A DNA stretch of 64,000 bases from assembly GCA_941918925.1 (NCBI GenBank), contig OW799233.1, positions 137,586,533 through 137,650,532 on the forward strand, written 5' to 3'. Position numbers and translations under genes: made by a program. The stretch comes from Phyto melanocephala. Lineage: Eukaryota > Arthropoda > Insecta > Diptera > Rhinophoridae. Under the pieces are notes generated by a model. The model ran no database searches. It was not told the origin of the DNA and saw only the letters and a list, made by a program, of their open reading frames with translations. Numbering within the stretch: position 1 is the first letter of the stretch; each line of letters opens with the position of its first letter. Positions 34,131-46,249 of this stretch are shown one piece after another.

Positions 34131-36820
34131 AAAACAAGTAGGAGCACTATATTCGGCTGTGCCGAATCTTTTATACCCACCACCAATTTTGTGTACATTT
34201 AAAGCACAATATTTATTATTTTGTTAATCGCTATGGAATAATCTCTTTATAATAAAATATGTCCATGTTGAAGGTGAACTACACCTAGTCTTTAAATTTG
34301 TTTTCTGCATTTCACTTGATATTTCTCAATCTCAAAGTTACTCAATTTGATCCGTGGAAAGATACGCAAATGAGCAACGCTTTAAAGTTTTTCAGGTTTT
34401 TTATAAAAATGGGCGTTCAAGTCAAAATGCATTTTGTGCATACTTCTTTTGATCAACATAATCGTTCAAATTCGTCCACAATCGGGAAAATTGTAAAAAA
34501 TATTTAAATTTATGCAAAACAGGTCTGTATAAAATGTTAGAAAATCTGTGAATGCCTTCTTAGTTCGTTGAATGGGCACCAGTGGCGTTTTTTTGCGATA
34601 GTGTGGCAAAAGAGCAGTCAACCTCGCCTCACCATCATGCCTAACAATTGAGCATCAACATTGTCATTGAAAATTTGGACCATCAGATAGAAGGATGGGG
34701 GTCCATTTGGCCGATATTTTGTTAAATACATAATTGAACCATACAAATATTATCATTATAAAAAGAAATGATAATAATTTCTTAAATAATTTGTGTTATA
34801 TTTAAATTCAACATCGGTCCTTAAAATTTAACCACCCTTTATAACTTCGATATGCTACTAAAATGCTTTTGTAAATGTAGTCTTTCAATGAAAGTGGCCG
34901 TTAAAGAAGGCGTGTCAATAAAGCAAATAAATACAACTAAGATATTTCAATATAGTCCTTTAGTATTCCAAAATCTTTATTCATAGAGAATTTACATGAA
35001 TTTAAGAGGAAGAAAGTGAATTTAAGCTTAAATTTTAAGGGCTACAGGGTGATTTAAAATATACATTCTCTGCATTTTTCTAAAACGGGAAATTTATTAG
35101 TAAGATTTTGATTTTTAAACTTCTATAACATTTTGCTTTTAAAAGATTTTCAAACAAAATAAGTTTTTTATAATTTTAAAATTTGTTAGCCATTAGTACA
35201 TGAAAATAAATTGTTTAAATATAATGTTTGGAGATAATTTTTTTTTACTTAAGTCAAAATTTTCCTAAACTCCCATTTTTAGTAGAGCATAACTTTAGGA
35301 GAACATAAGCATAAGTTGTTAGCATGCCATCTAGTAGTTGCTAGTAGAGTCATCTATCTTATCATCTTTATCTTATATTTAGCTACAGTACAATAAATGG
35401 CGCAGTGTATGATGAATAAATGCTATTATATATGACTAATATATTTTTATAAAAATTTAAAGAAAAAAGTGTGCGTGGCACATCTATTTTCCGTTATAAC
35501 GAAGACTTTGACCAAAAAACCATGTTTGCAAAATTTCAGAATCGTACATATAGTTTTGTCAGTTTTATTACGTTTTAAATTTGAAATATACACTGTGCGG
35601 TATAAGTTTTCGTACATTTTTATCTATAACTCTTTTCCTAATTCATAGATTTAAGCGATTTTCAGGGAAAAGTATTCTTTTGACTCGATAAATATATATT
35701 CGAAGTTTCATGACTACGTTTATGCGTTTGGACACAATTCAAAAGTGACAGTGGGCGTTATAGTAGGCGTGTCAAAGTTATTTTTGCCAATGAGTACTAC
35801 CTAGATGTTTCAATATAGTCCTCTATTATTCCAAAATCTTTATTAATAGAGAAATTATATGAATTTTAGGTAAAACGTTATATGGGAGGTGGGCGTAAAA
35901 GTGGGCGTGGCACCTCAATTTTCTGGCACAGTAATGACATTGCCTAGGGGGATAGACGTAGCGAATTCTATTATCATACCTCTCATTTTGGCGGTTTTAT
36001 GAGCTTTTAAATTTCATTAACGGTAGATAACGTGAAAAGTGGGCGTTACAGTAGGCGTGTCAAAGTTATTTTTACGAATGAGTACAACTTAGGTGTTCCA
36101 ATATAGCCCTTTGTTATTCCAAAATCTTTATTAATAGAGAAATTATATGAATTTTAGGTAAAACGTTATATGGGAGGTGGGCGTAAAAGTGGGCGTGGCA
36201 CATTGATTTACCGTTACAAAAAAGCGTCTCACCAAAAAGCAAAGAGTGCAAAATTTCAGAGTCGTACATCCAATTTTGTTGCTTTTATGACGTTTTTGTT
36301 TTTAAATATACCGAAAAATACACTGTGCGGTATAAATTTTCGTACATTTTGATCGATAACTCCTCTCCTAATAAATAGATTTAGACAATTTTTGGGGAAA
36401 AATATTGTTTTTACCCAGGAAATATATATTCGAAGTTTCATGAGTCTACGTTAAAGCGTTTAGACACAATTCCATTTTGTTCGATGTTTGAAGGACACGG
36501 TTTTTTCGACCTAGTCTTGCTTTTCGAGCTATAACTCTCTTCCTAATATTCCGATTTAGCCCATTTTCAATACCAAACAAACCTTGTCTATAAGAAAGAT
36601 TCTGGCAAAATTTGAGCCCCCTAGCTTTTTCGGTGCGACCTCTATCGTGCTTTCAACAGACGGACAGACGGACGGACATAGCTAGATCGTCATCAAATCA
36701 AACCCTGATTCAGAATATATATACTTTATGGGGTCTAGAATGGATATTTCGATGTGTTACAAACGGAATGACAAAATGAATATACCCCCACCATTTTTTT
36801 GGTGGCGGGTATAAAAAAAT
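34131..36820 (+). repeat. Family-T variant with TATACCCACC ends, internally repeated
   Basis: It starts ACAAGTAGGAGCACTATATT, hairpin TTCGGCTGTGCCGAA, TTTTATACCCACCACC. It ends GGACAGACGGACGGACATAG, ACTTTATGGGGTC and GGTGGCGGGTATAAAA. TIR TTTTATACCC(A/G)CCACC. Inside, a block with TTTCAATATAGTCCTTTA and CCAAAATCTTTATT occurs three times (about 34,905, 35,750, 36,045). A second block, ACACTGTGCGGTATAA onward, occurs twice (35,590 and 36,320). A mariner relic is nested near its left end. Confidence 0.65.
34298..34839 (+). pseudogene. Mariner-type element with N-terminal transposase relic
   Basis: QMSNALKFFRFFIKMGVQVK, then SFDQHNRSNSSTIGKIVKNI, matches the first helix-turn-helix and following helices of mariner-type transposases (a N.PTESTIRxIVxKFE-like pattern). 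Decayed continuation in other frames to about 34,690. The right end reads, inverted, AAGGGTGGTTAAATTTTAAG with TA beyond it (34,840-34,841). The same family as the relic at 6.8 kb and the MITE at 25.1 kb. Left end not found. Confidence 0.6.
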
Positions 36821-37197
36821 TAATTCATGCTGGCCGGGTCAAATCTGGTATTTTAAAATATAAGTTCTTGAACCCCCTCAATATTGGTATCAGATGAAAA
36901 GGCTTGACCAGTAGAATACAGTAAATTATTAAAAAATGTAAAATCCAAGATGGCGTCTAAAACAAAATGGCGGATATTTTTTTAACCCTATCAATATGGG
37001 TATAAATTTAAAGGGCATGACTAGTAGAATACTACGTAAAAAATTCAAAATCAACGATGGCGTCGGAAATAATAAGGAAAAATGGCATATAACATGAAAT
37101 ATAGGTTAAGCTTTGAAGTGGGATTATACTTATGTACATGATGGTGAAGTGTATTATCAGATTCGGCAAGGCCGAATATAGCACTCTTACTTGTTTA

Positions 37198-37547
37198 AAA
37201 TGGTTTTAATAATATGCTAACTTAACTTATGCTACTTAAAGCATTAAGTGACGATTATTTTTTTGTTGTAACACACATATTATTAAAATGTGTAATGAAT
37301 ATTTAACACATTTAATATCAACTTAATTGGTTCAGAGAAAGTAAATCAAAAGATAAGATTTCTCTACAATATCAGTCTAAACGATTCCTTTCTCTTTTTT
37401 CCTTTTCTTTTATCAAATCAACTGATAAAAAATTGAGGCGAATAGAAATCGGGAAAAACCAAGTAGGATAGGAAAATGCTTATAAAAAGGGACAGGAGGA
37501 AATTCCTTTTAGGGGTTTAAATAAAATACACACTCTATATCTGTGGC
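37198..37547. other. No gene seen
   Basis: AT-rich with a pyrimidine-rich stretch (37,386-37,415). Confidence 0.5.
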
Positions 37548-37780
37548 TTGGAGCTAAAAGGGCCAGTGTCACTTTTTTGCTCTTTTGAGTTAATCATTGC
37601 ATTAGGTTTGCTTTCTTGCTCTATTTCATTATGATAAAACAGCTAAAGTCATACTTAACCCAGAACAGCTTCATAGATAAAATGCTGGCCAATGTCACTA
37701 TGAAAGCATCTATAACAGTTAAAGTTCAATTCCAATTATCTCAAAAGTAAATATTTTGACATTGGCCCTTTTAGCTCCAA
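37548..37780. mobile_element. 233-bp MITE
   Basis: TIR TTGGAGCTAAAAGGGCCAGT (left) and TTGGAGCTAAAAGGGCCAAT (right, inverted), both followed by GTCA. TTTTGAG lies near each inner end. No clear target duplication. No coding sequence. Confidence 0.65.
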
Positions 37781-40700
37781 CTTAAAGATATGTACTTACA
37801 TACTTTATTAGGCAAATTCTTCTTTATTCTTAAAATGTTTTGAGCTTATACAGCTAAAATGAGCTAAATGATGTTGTGACGAGTGACAGTCAGAATAAGG
37901 AATGAATATTAAAACTAATCGATACCACTCAAACCAATTATTCACAATAATCGATACCGCAAAACCAGCTATTCACAATTTTTATAGTTCAGAGCCGAAA
38001 GGATTAAAAGAGTTTTAAAGAATTTGTTATATATTAAAACACTTTTTATATTTTAGAGTATTTTTGAAAAATTTTTGTTTTAGGCTTAGTACTCTATAAC
38101 AATTTGTATAATATTTTAAGCTGCTTTATTTATTTCGCACGAAGAATTTGACATACAAAAACTAATATTTGCTTTTAATTTGGTACGAAAGAACTTTTTT
38201 CGTATTTTTTTTTATACGACGAAAAATGTTGCTAAACGCACACGTTCCGAATCAGCTGATTCGTTTTACTTTAGTTACTTATGTGTAAATAGGTACTATT
38301 TCGTAAAAGTTTTATATATCCTTTACAAAAAAAATTTTAATATTCTCTATTTATTTTACAGTAAACTTTTTCATATTCTATTCCAATTTTATACAATTAA
38401 GAACTCCTTATTTTGAATCGATTTTCAATACACAGCTTTTTTCGTTCAAATTTTTTCAACACATTCTGATCTCTTTATAAGAAATTTCCAAACAGTGAAT
38501 TTATCGTAAATATTAAAAATTTTCGGAAATCTCAGTTTGACTCCATATAATAAATTTTTTCAAGCAAATTTCTGTTACTCATACTAACAGCACTGTGTAT
38601 CGATTTTGAGGTAAAATATTATAAGGAAATTCCCCAAAGATAAATGAAAAAATATATACATAGATCAATAAGAAAAAAGAATTTGACATCAGTTGTATGT
38701 GCTCAGTGAGCGAAATTGTACATGAAGTTTCGGTTAAGGAATATAAATACAAGATTATTTAAAATAAGTGTGGAGAAAATATTATCCCTGTATAATGAAG
38801 TGATTTTACGGTCCCATGCAAGTCCATTGTAGGGACCCAGGCAGAATAATACAATCAGTATAACGCTGTTTCGACGTTTATGGATGTATTATAAGCATCG
38901 ATATAAATTTACAATGTCATCACAATATTGAAAAGATAACGCTTAAGAACGTTTTTCGACTTTTGGTTTCATTATTGTCACAACATTGTAAATATATATT
39001 TACAACATTGATTTAATGTCTAGAAACTAAAAATATAAGATGATGGGACGCAATCTGTTGTAACCAAGGAACAACAACTTAACGCCTCCATATGATGGTA
39101 TATTGGTGCAGAAGATTAATTTTATGTGTGGCTGGACTTTCTGCTGAATGTTTTAAGGAATAATTCTTCGTGAAATGAATAGGTAGATATGAGTTCTTTA
39201 AATAAAAGAATGCAACTACAGAACAGCAGAAACTGGCAGCATTCAAAATTCATTTGAAGATGTTTTACACATAATTAATGCGGAAAGCTTGGCAAAAATG
39301 TATAGTTAGAATAATTTTTTTTCTGTGCTGAGAAAAATACGTTTTTTTAACAATTCAAGCAAAAAGGTCACCATATATGAAACTACTATTTTTCTTTCAC
39401 TTTAGATTTTAAATTTGGAAAATTTTTTAATCGTTAAAATGTTTCATTAATACAGTATTTATAAATTATAGACGTAGCCTCAGTTTTTTTTTACAGTGTC
39501 TTTAGAATTCCCTTTATTTATAGATTTAATTTTCAATCTAGATAAACAAAATGATATTGCAATCAGGATTAAAAACATACATACATCGTATTCAACCTTT
39601 CCGTGCAATTACAAATACAAGGAAAAAAAAAAACAAAACAAAACAAACAAAAATGGCATGCGAAAAGTAGACATGACAATCGTTAGTAAACAGTTGTTGG
39701 TACTTGTGGAAGTGGCATGTTTTAAAACAAACACAATAAAGGTGGGTGTTGACATTTAAGTACTCGTGTGTGGACTTGACTGCTCACCAACGCAATGTAT
39801 ACTCACTTGGTACTTACAATAATGTTGAATAAATCATGGTTTTGAAATGTGCACAGAATTCTGTTGCATGTAGTTGAAAGTGTTGAAGGAGTGTGAGCGT
39901 TTAACTGTGTGTCATTGTATGCACAATAAAGCATTAATGTTTTATGTTTTACTCCTATTAAGACTTTAAAATTCTCATAAAAAGGACTTAGTAATCACAG
40001 TTATAACAGGGAATATTTTAGTAGGATTTACAATTTGTAGAGTTTTAGTGCAAATAACAGTTAAACGTTAAAACGATAAATAAAATGATTTATTTGTATG
40101 ATTGCAAAAACAAAAAAACCTCAACAACGAAATAAACTAAGCACAGAATTTATAATTATATTTAAAATGTAAATACTTGAAAGTGGTTAGAAAATACCGT
40201 AATTATTTTGTAAAATGTAACTGACATTTACACTTTCCAAGAAATACTTCAATATAAATAATTGCCGGTAATTGTTGGTTTTGTTGTTTGTTTACTTAAC
40301 AATTCTTGTTAAAATTAGAATATTTTAATTGTCGCTGTGGTTAAAGGTTTAGGAAATGTTTCTTAATTAAAATAAACAAACACTTGAATTCGATTAAAAA
40401 TTCCAAATTTTAGCTAAAAAGACACACTTTACAAAAATGCTTCAAGTATGAAAACAAATGAAAATAAACAAACTCTGTGTTAAATAAATAATTTGAATGC
40501 TTCAAATTAAGGCATTTTTATAAAATATTCAATTATTAGTCAGTTACAAAGCTAGAGAGAAAAAGAAGTAAAAATAAACAAAAAAAAAAAATTTCAAGCC
40601 TGTTCAAATTGTGTTTTTTTTTTGTTACATCTTAATTATTGTTGTTGCTTTTGCTTAGTGTTACCAGACGACAAACTATAAAAGATTATATAAATTACAA

Positions 40701-40865
40701 CTTGTACAAAATATATAACAAATTTATGAGTAGTATTATTTTTTCAGAAAACTTTAGACAAATTTATTTTGTTACGACAAAATCATCTTTAAATTTATTT
40801 TGATAGAAATCACTAAATTTTTTTATAATGCAAATCTTCATATATTTTACATTCGAGATAGCTTT
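37781..40865. other. 3 kb without a supported gene
   Basis: A 32-bp word with AATCGATACC and TATTCACAAT is repeated in tandem at 37,917-37,980. CGAATCAGCTGATTCG is a perfect 16-bp palindrome near 38,248. An imperfect inverted repeat of about 26 bp (TTTACAATGT...) lies at 38,900-38,990. A frame at 39,496-39,759 follows a good acceptor (TTTTTTTTTACAG) but reads as A-rich noise. Nothing more. Confidence 0.4.
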
Positions 40866-41560
40866 TTTGTAATTTCTACAATATTAATTTCTGACCCCAT
40901 AGTGTATATATATTTTCTGAAAGCTTTTGATTAGAGGAGTCGAATAAGCAATGCCCACCTGTCCTTGTTTTTGTTAAAATCAACTTAAGAGTAGTCCCTT
41001 CATGTTGCAAAGACCTGTATGTGGTATCAGACTTTTGTAAATGTCCGGGAATAAATCGCAATTGAGATCCAGCATAATTTTACCAAAACTTCTTAGATAT
41101 AAACAGATATACACGACTGTCTCTGGTTTTTCTTTCATTTTTTCAATAAAAATCAAAATTTTTCATTCCTAGGATAGTTTATAGACATGTTTAGTATTAT
41201 TTGTCGATATGATATTCCTTTAGTGCTATTCGTAAGATTCGGACAAATCGGTCACTAATCGATAAAGTTATAGGCAAAAAATATATATTTTTCAAATATA
41301 TCAAGTTAATAAAGTTCCAACTTTATTTAAGGACACTATAAAGGCACCAAAATATTAGCCTTAGTCCCGAAACTATTTCCAAAAACTACTGACAAATCGG
41401 TTAAAACTAACTGAGATATAAGCCCAAAAATATAACAACTTCGATGTTTTTACCATATTTTACAAACGAAAATTGCTGTTTTAAGCTTTTGAACAACACA
41501 GAGGAGCGATATGGGTATCAAGAGAAAAGGCTTGACTTAATTATTTTCTTTTTTGTTTTT
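40866..41560 (-). repeat. Family-T repeat, partial copy
   Basis: TTTCTACAATATTAATTTCT, GACCCCATAGTGTATATA and GAAAGCTTTTGATTAGAGGA at the low-coordinate end, then GACAAATCGGTCACTAATCG and GTTATAGGCAAAAA shared with 16.1 and 34.0 kb. Outer ends missing. Confidence 0.6.
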
Positions 41561-42178
41561 TAGAATATAATTTTATATAAAAAAAAAAAAATTTCCACAT
41601 TATCGAATATACCAAATGTTACTTTTGATAAACTCTTAAATTTACTAAATTTTTGTTAAAGTCGACAACACTGTAGCCCAATATAGATTTTTCTCGCAAC
41701 TACCGTTATTGAATTATGGTGAAAAAAAAGAAATAGAATATGCAAACAGTGCTTTCTGATGTCATATTTATAAACATTTCCCACTTTTCTCTATGTCTCT
41801 TTCCTTTTTTGTATGACGTTTATTGTTTGTGTCTGTTTAGTTGTTAGTAGAAAAATGTCTGTATGTGAGTGCGTAAGCTCCTTTGATTGTTTTCGATATG
41901 TGATTGTTAATGTGCGTTGATTGTTTGCAATAGTCAGTCAGTTGCTTAGTCAGTCATTTGTTCTGTATATCAATGTTAATAAGGATGATGTTGCTGCTGA
42001 TGTTGTTGTTTGTAGCAAATATATATAAAAAATAACATACTGCAGCTAAATGAAATAACAGCATAAAAACAAAAATTGAATATTTATGTGTGTAGTTATG
42101 CATAAATAAACACACCTACATGAATATTTTTTTTTTTGGAAATGGTTATTTACGTCAACATTTGCTTGTATATACATA
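41561..42178. other. No gene seen
   Basis: Less biased stretch at 41,770-42,000 with CAGTCAGT, GTTGCTGCTGATGTTG words, as seen in fly introns. No exon found. Confidence 0.45.
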
Positions 42179-42840
42179 TACAGGGTGGGCCAAAAGTCGT
42201 CATGGAGTTTAAAAATTTAAAAACTTTTTTGTTTCGTTTTCGCGATTAAATAAAAACATTCTGCTCAAAATATGTACGAAAACTAGAAATTCATCCAAAT
42301 CCTCTCGCACAGAATTTACAGTAATATAATGTATATGCTCGCCTCAGGAGGATCGAAACATTGGCAATTGCGTTCCCGCTAGAATGATGACATCTATGCA
42401 ATGAAAATTGGAACCTCTATTACAACGGTAAAAGACCCAGAAATTAATTAATTTAAGATTTTAATATTTATTAACATTTTCTTAATATAGATAAAAAAAA
42501 AACTTTTTCGTTTATATACATATATTTTTCAGATTTTATAAATAACATTTGAAATATAAATAAGAAGACGGATTTACAAAAAGCAAGAGATCGTAGTAAA
42601 AGCATTTTATTATTTAAATCAGCGATCAATTATTTTAACGCATAAAACATATCATTGACATATCAACGTCAGAATTTTGCCCTCTGAAGCAATAGTTCGT
42701 TGCTTAGTTCATCGTTACCACTAATATGGAACCATTAGAGATTTGCCTCGAATCAGTAAATCATGTTTAATTCGCACTGCGAAAAATAAAGGGTCCTCCA
42801 AATAACTTTTTTTTTTTGAAAATGCTATAAAAAAGTGTAG

Positions 42841-43230
42841 CTTCGGCTGTGTGGCACGTAGCGCCGTCCTCTTGAAACCAAATGTTGCCAATATCCTCCT
42901 CTTCAATTTTTGTGAACAAAAATTTGTTCAACATGGCTCGATAACGATCGCCATTGACTACGGCCACTCCTTGCTCATTTTCGAAGAAAATCGGCCCAAT
43001 TATGCCTCTGGACTAAAATCCGCTCCAAGCAGTGACTCGTTTTGGGTGTATCGGATTTTCAATGTATGCGTGCGGTTTTCTGTGCCCCAAATGCGACAGT
43101 TTTGCTTGTTTACATACCCGGCCAGATCAAAATGAGCTTCATCTGAAAAGATGATTTTTTTTTGAAAAATCGGCCAAAGTAATGTCGCAATATTTCCCAA
43201 CGTTGTTCAAGCGTATACACAATCATATTC
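42841..43230 (-). pseudogene. Mariner-type transposase relic, minus-strand copy
   Basis: From 43,200 down: KIIFSDEAHFDLAGYVNKQN, then CRIWGTENRTHTLKIRYTQN (first Asp block); after a frameshift MAVVNGDRYRAMLNKFLFTK and IEEEDIGNIWFQEDGATCHT (second Asp block, intact). The sequence breaks off at AEATL into unrelated DNA at about 42,841, so the third Asp block is missing. Few lesions otherwise. Confidence 0.7.
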
Positions 43231-43483
43231 GTTCAGCGGAAGGATAAAACTAATTATCTGTCAAATCACACAAGAGCTAAGGGTTACCATTGACGAAATA
43301 AATATTAGTTGAAAAAAACCTTAGATGGCGGACCTTTTATTATACAAGTAGAACAAAGTATTAACGAGACACCAGAAACTTCTATTATAAGGCAATTGGT
43401 GCATTAAATTAAACTCTCAGACAATCGGCAACGTCTAAATTTTAAAGACAAAAATGAAATCAATTTTAGTGAAAACCTGATTA

Positions 43484-43760
43484 TGAGTGATGAAGCTGAT
43501 TTTAATTTGAAAAGCTTTGTTAATAAGGAGAACTGCAAGCTCTGTGGTTCTGGAAATCCAACAGCCATTCATCAATTGCCAATTGCACCCCATTAGGTGT
43601 ACAGAATGGTGTGGCGTTAAATTTAAAAATATCATTGACCCCTACTTTTTCGAAAATGAAGATGTTAGTGTTATAAACGTAAATGGAGAGCGCTATCAGT
43701 TTATGCTAGCAAGTCCAGCTCCTGACAATAGATGTGGTTTCAGTAGGATGGACTTTTAAA
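43484..43760 (+). pseudogene. Mariner-type transposase relic, plus-strand copy
   Basis: MSDEADFNLKSFVNKENCKL, then GSGNPTAIHQLP, a stop, then frameshifted TEWCGVKFKNIIDPYFFENE and VINVNGERYQFML. This is the first-Asp to VNG block of a more decayed family member, oriented toward the right terminal repeat as expected for the outer element. Confidence 0.6.
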
Positions 43761-43844
43761 AGCAAATAATGGTCAGAAAGTCAAAAATTAATTAAAAAAT
43801 TATTAAATTTATAAGCCCCATGGTGATTTTTGGCCCACCCTTTA

Positions 43845-44507
43845 TACAATTTTGTACATAGAATTTGTAAGAAGTACAGTTTTGTATTTCAAATTTCACA
43901 CTCAGCTACATGTACTAAAAGAAACTTTTTTCTTAGAATTTAAAAATACTTTCAAACATTATAAAAATTTCATCATTTTAAAAAGGAAATTGAACACTCT
44001 TATTTGTTTGCATAAAGAAATTATACGTCAAACAACACATGAGAGAGAACTTTTAAAAACATAAATGAAGAAAAAATTTAAAATTCAAATTAAACATGCA
44101 GTTTCTTCTATCATCTGTAGATATTTTTCTAGTTTTTCATTTATTTATGATTTAAAATAAATAAAGATTCTGTTTACTCTTAGATGTTTTTATATAAAAA
44201 TAATGTTCAAATATTTATTTTTGAAAAGCTTAAATAAAATGAAAATTTTTTCAAAAAACTGGGAGACAAAAGTTAAATTTCAAAGCAAATTGAAATTGGC
44301 TTTTAAAGTTTTATGTATGTATGTAAGTATGTACTGGATAAAGAATAAAATAATTAAAACAACAATATGTTTTGAGTAATAATTCTAAAAATAATGTATA
44401 GTTCTTTTTTTTAAAACCAACAAAAATATATTTATTGAAACTCATTTGCACCATTTATATTCAAATGAAACTGGAATAATAAGAATCCTCTATTAATGTA
44501 GTACTTA
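43845..44507. other. No gene seen
   Basis: AT-rich with a short (ATGT)n run at about 44,313. Confidence 0.5.
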
Positions 44508-45065
44508 TAGCCTTTTTACACTGATCAACATCTTGCAGGAACGCAAGGAAGATGTTGAAAACATGAAACTTGAATTTACACTTGCAACATCTTACATCTT
44601 GCATTAATAAAATTTTAATAATTGTTAAAAATCGGCTGCTCCTATAAAAAATTAAAATAAAATGAAAGAAAACACTAATATGTAATTGTATTTATTGTTG
44701 ATTTGCGAAAAAAATCAATTATATGGGCGACACTATCAATTAAAAATTCTTTAACTATTCATTTATATTTATATTAATTTAGGTACGTATCAAGGCATTT
44801 TTATTTACAAATATATGTGCACATACATACACACATATTATAAAATTTTGACAATGTTTGACGTTTTTGTTTTTATTAAGTTTCGTTTTCTAGTGATGAC
44901 ACCAAAATAATCGAAAGATGTTGAGAGGAATACAATGAAATAGGAAGATCTTTAAAAGATGTAAACAAATGTTGACACACAATTCTGTACAAATCTTATA
45001 GAAAGATGTTAACATCTTTGCGAATTGATGGTAGATGTTAAATGTTGATCAGTGTAAAAAGGCTA
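44508..45065. mobile_element. 558-bp MITE with TTA target duplication
   Basis: TIR TAGCCTTTTTACACTGATCA followed by ACAT at the left; the right end, inverted, reads the same for the first 24 bases. Flanked by TTA (44,505-44,507; 45,066-45,068). The words AGATGTT and AACATCT recur many times inside both ends. No transposase. Confidence 0.75.
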
Positions 45066-45472
45066 TTAGTAGGCAGTCAGTCAATAACAGACATTAGCAA
45101 GTTTTAAAGTAGAGTAAGTCACGCCCGACAATTATCATACGCTCTACTGTAACTACTTACAAATATTGCCAATACAAAATTTACACCTGCGCGATGTATA
45201 GTGGATTTGAATTAAAGTTTTAATCAAAATCTAAATCTAAATCTCACAGTATAATTTTTGACATTTTTCGTAATTTCGTTAAAAAAAAGTATATTTATTT
45301 ATAAGGTGGTGTGAAAGGCTAACTATACGCTTCAATAAAACTCAAACTCCTTATAAAAAATGTAAACCATAAAGTACTTGTGCAATTGCAGCCACCTTAC
45401 AAATTATGATCGTTTTTAAGTGATAAAAACCACAGTTGCATCACAAGGTTGTACTAGATTTTGAGTAGATTT
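45066..45472. other. No gene seen
   Basis: AT-rich spacer. Confidence 0.5.
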
Positions 45473-46142
45473 TTATACCCTTCACACAGTGAAAAAGGGT
45501 ATATATAGGTTTGTCATTCCGTGTGAAATTTCTACAATTTTCATTTCCGACCCCATAAAGTATATATTTTCTGAAAGCTTATGAATAGGGGAGTCGATTA
45601 AGCGCTGTCAGTCTGTCTGACCGTCTGTCCGTGTGTATGTTGAAATCAACTTTTTGAAGCTCCCCGATATCGCATGGACCCGGGTGAGGTATTAAAATAT
45701 CAGAAATATTCGGGAGTAGATCGGTATTGAAAATCAGAAACATCGGTACATAAACAAAAAACCACGACCACCTCGATTTTTTTTCACAAAAACATTACAA
45801 CAACAACATACATACATACAAACGTGTATACGTGTTAGAGAAAACGTGGCATCGAATCCCAGCTGAGCCAAAAAAAAATTTTTTTTAATTTTTTTTAAAC
45901 ATTTTTTTTTATTTTTTATTAAATTTTTTTTTTTTATTTTTTATTAATTTTTTTTTTATATTTTTTTTTTGTTTTTTTTAACATACATACGTGAATTTAT
46001 AATTTTACAATGGGATGTTTTTATATGTATGTACGTATTTCATATGGGATGAATGGTGATACAAACTACTGTTATTGCATGACTACACGTTGTGAAGGGT
46101 ATATAAGATTCGGCACGGCCGAATATAGCGCTCTTACTTGTT
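45473..46142 (-). repeat. Family-T repeat, near-complete inverted copy
   Basis: Reverse complement of the copy at 7,954-8,784 with few differences outside the A/T tract: TATACCCTTCACACAGTGAA at one end, TTCGGCACGGCCGAATATAG and CGCTCTTACTTGTTT at the other. Near 45,850 a CGAATCCCAGCTGAGCC word abuts the A/T tract; it looks like a tRNA T-arm but no full tRNA is there. Confidence 0.75.
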
Positions 46143-46249
46143 TTTTTATAATCGAGAGGCGAAGTAGATTTTGCTTTGCATGGGAAATTTAGTAGGAATT
46201 AACTTAATTAACTAGTAGATTTATCTCAGGTGTAAATGTAGTAAAAGGT

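Larger units (their letters stand above)
33741..37197 (-). repeat. Family-T copy split by a larger related element
   Basis: The outer copy begins near TATACCCTACAC (33,741), continues to about 34,130 with the CCTCTAGAGATATTCGTGAA block, and resumes at about 36,825, ending GATTCGGCAAGGCCGAATA and TAGCACTCTTACTTGTTT. The segment between (34,131-36,820) is an insertion of a related element. Confidence 0.55.
42181..43842. mobile_element. Composite mariner-type element
   Basis: TIRs AGGGTGGGCCAAAAGTCGTC (left) and AGGGTGGGCCAAAAATCACC (right, inverted), both continuing ATGG.G.TTA.AAATTTAA, about 40 bp in all. TA beyond each end (42,179-42,180; 43,843-43,844). Inside are two transposase fragments in opposite orientation, so one copy was inserted into, or recombined with, another. 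Confidence 0.65.

Noticed and set aside
38240..38270. Perfect palindrome CGAATCAGCTGATTCG as an operator
   Set aside because: The CAGCTGATT core recurs (26,036; 30,016) and is a common word in fly DNA. No gene beside it to regulate.
39496..39759. Frame following a strong-looking splice acceptor
   Set aside because: The middle is a poly-A-derived Lys/Asn run and there is no ATG or motif. The acceptor-like T run plus CAG is common in this sequence.
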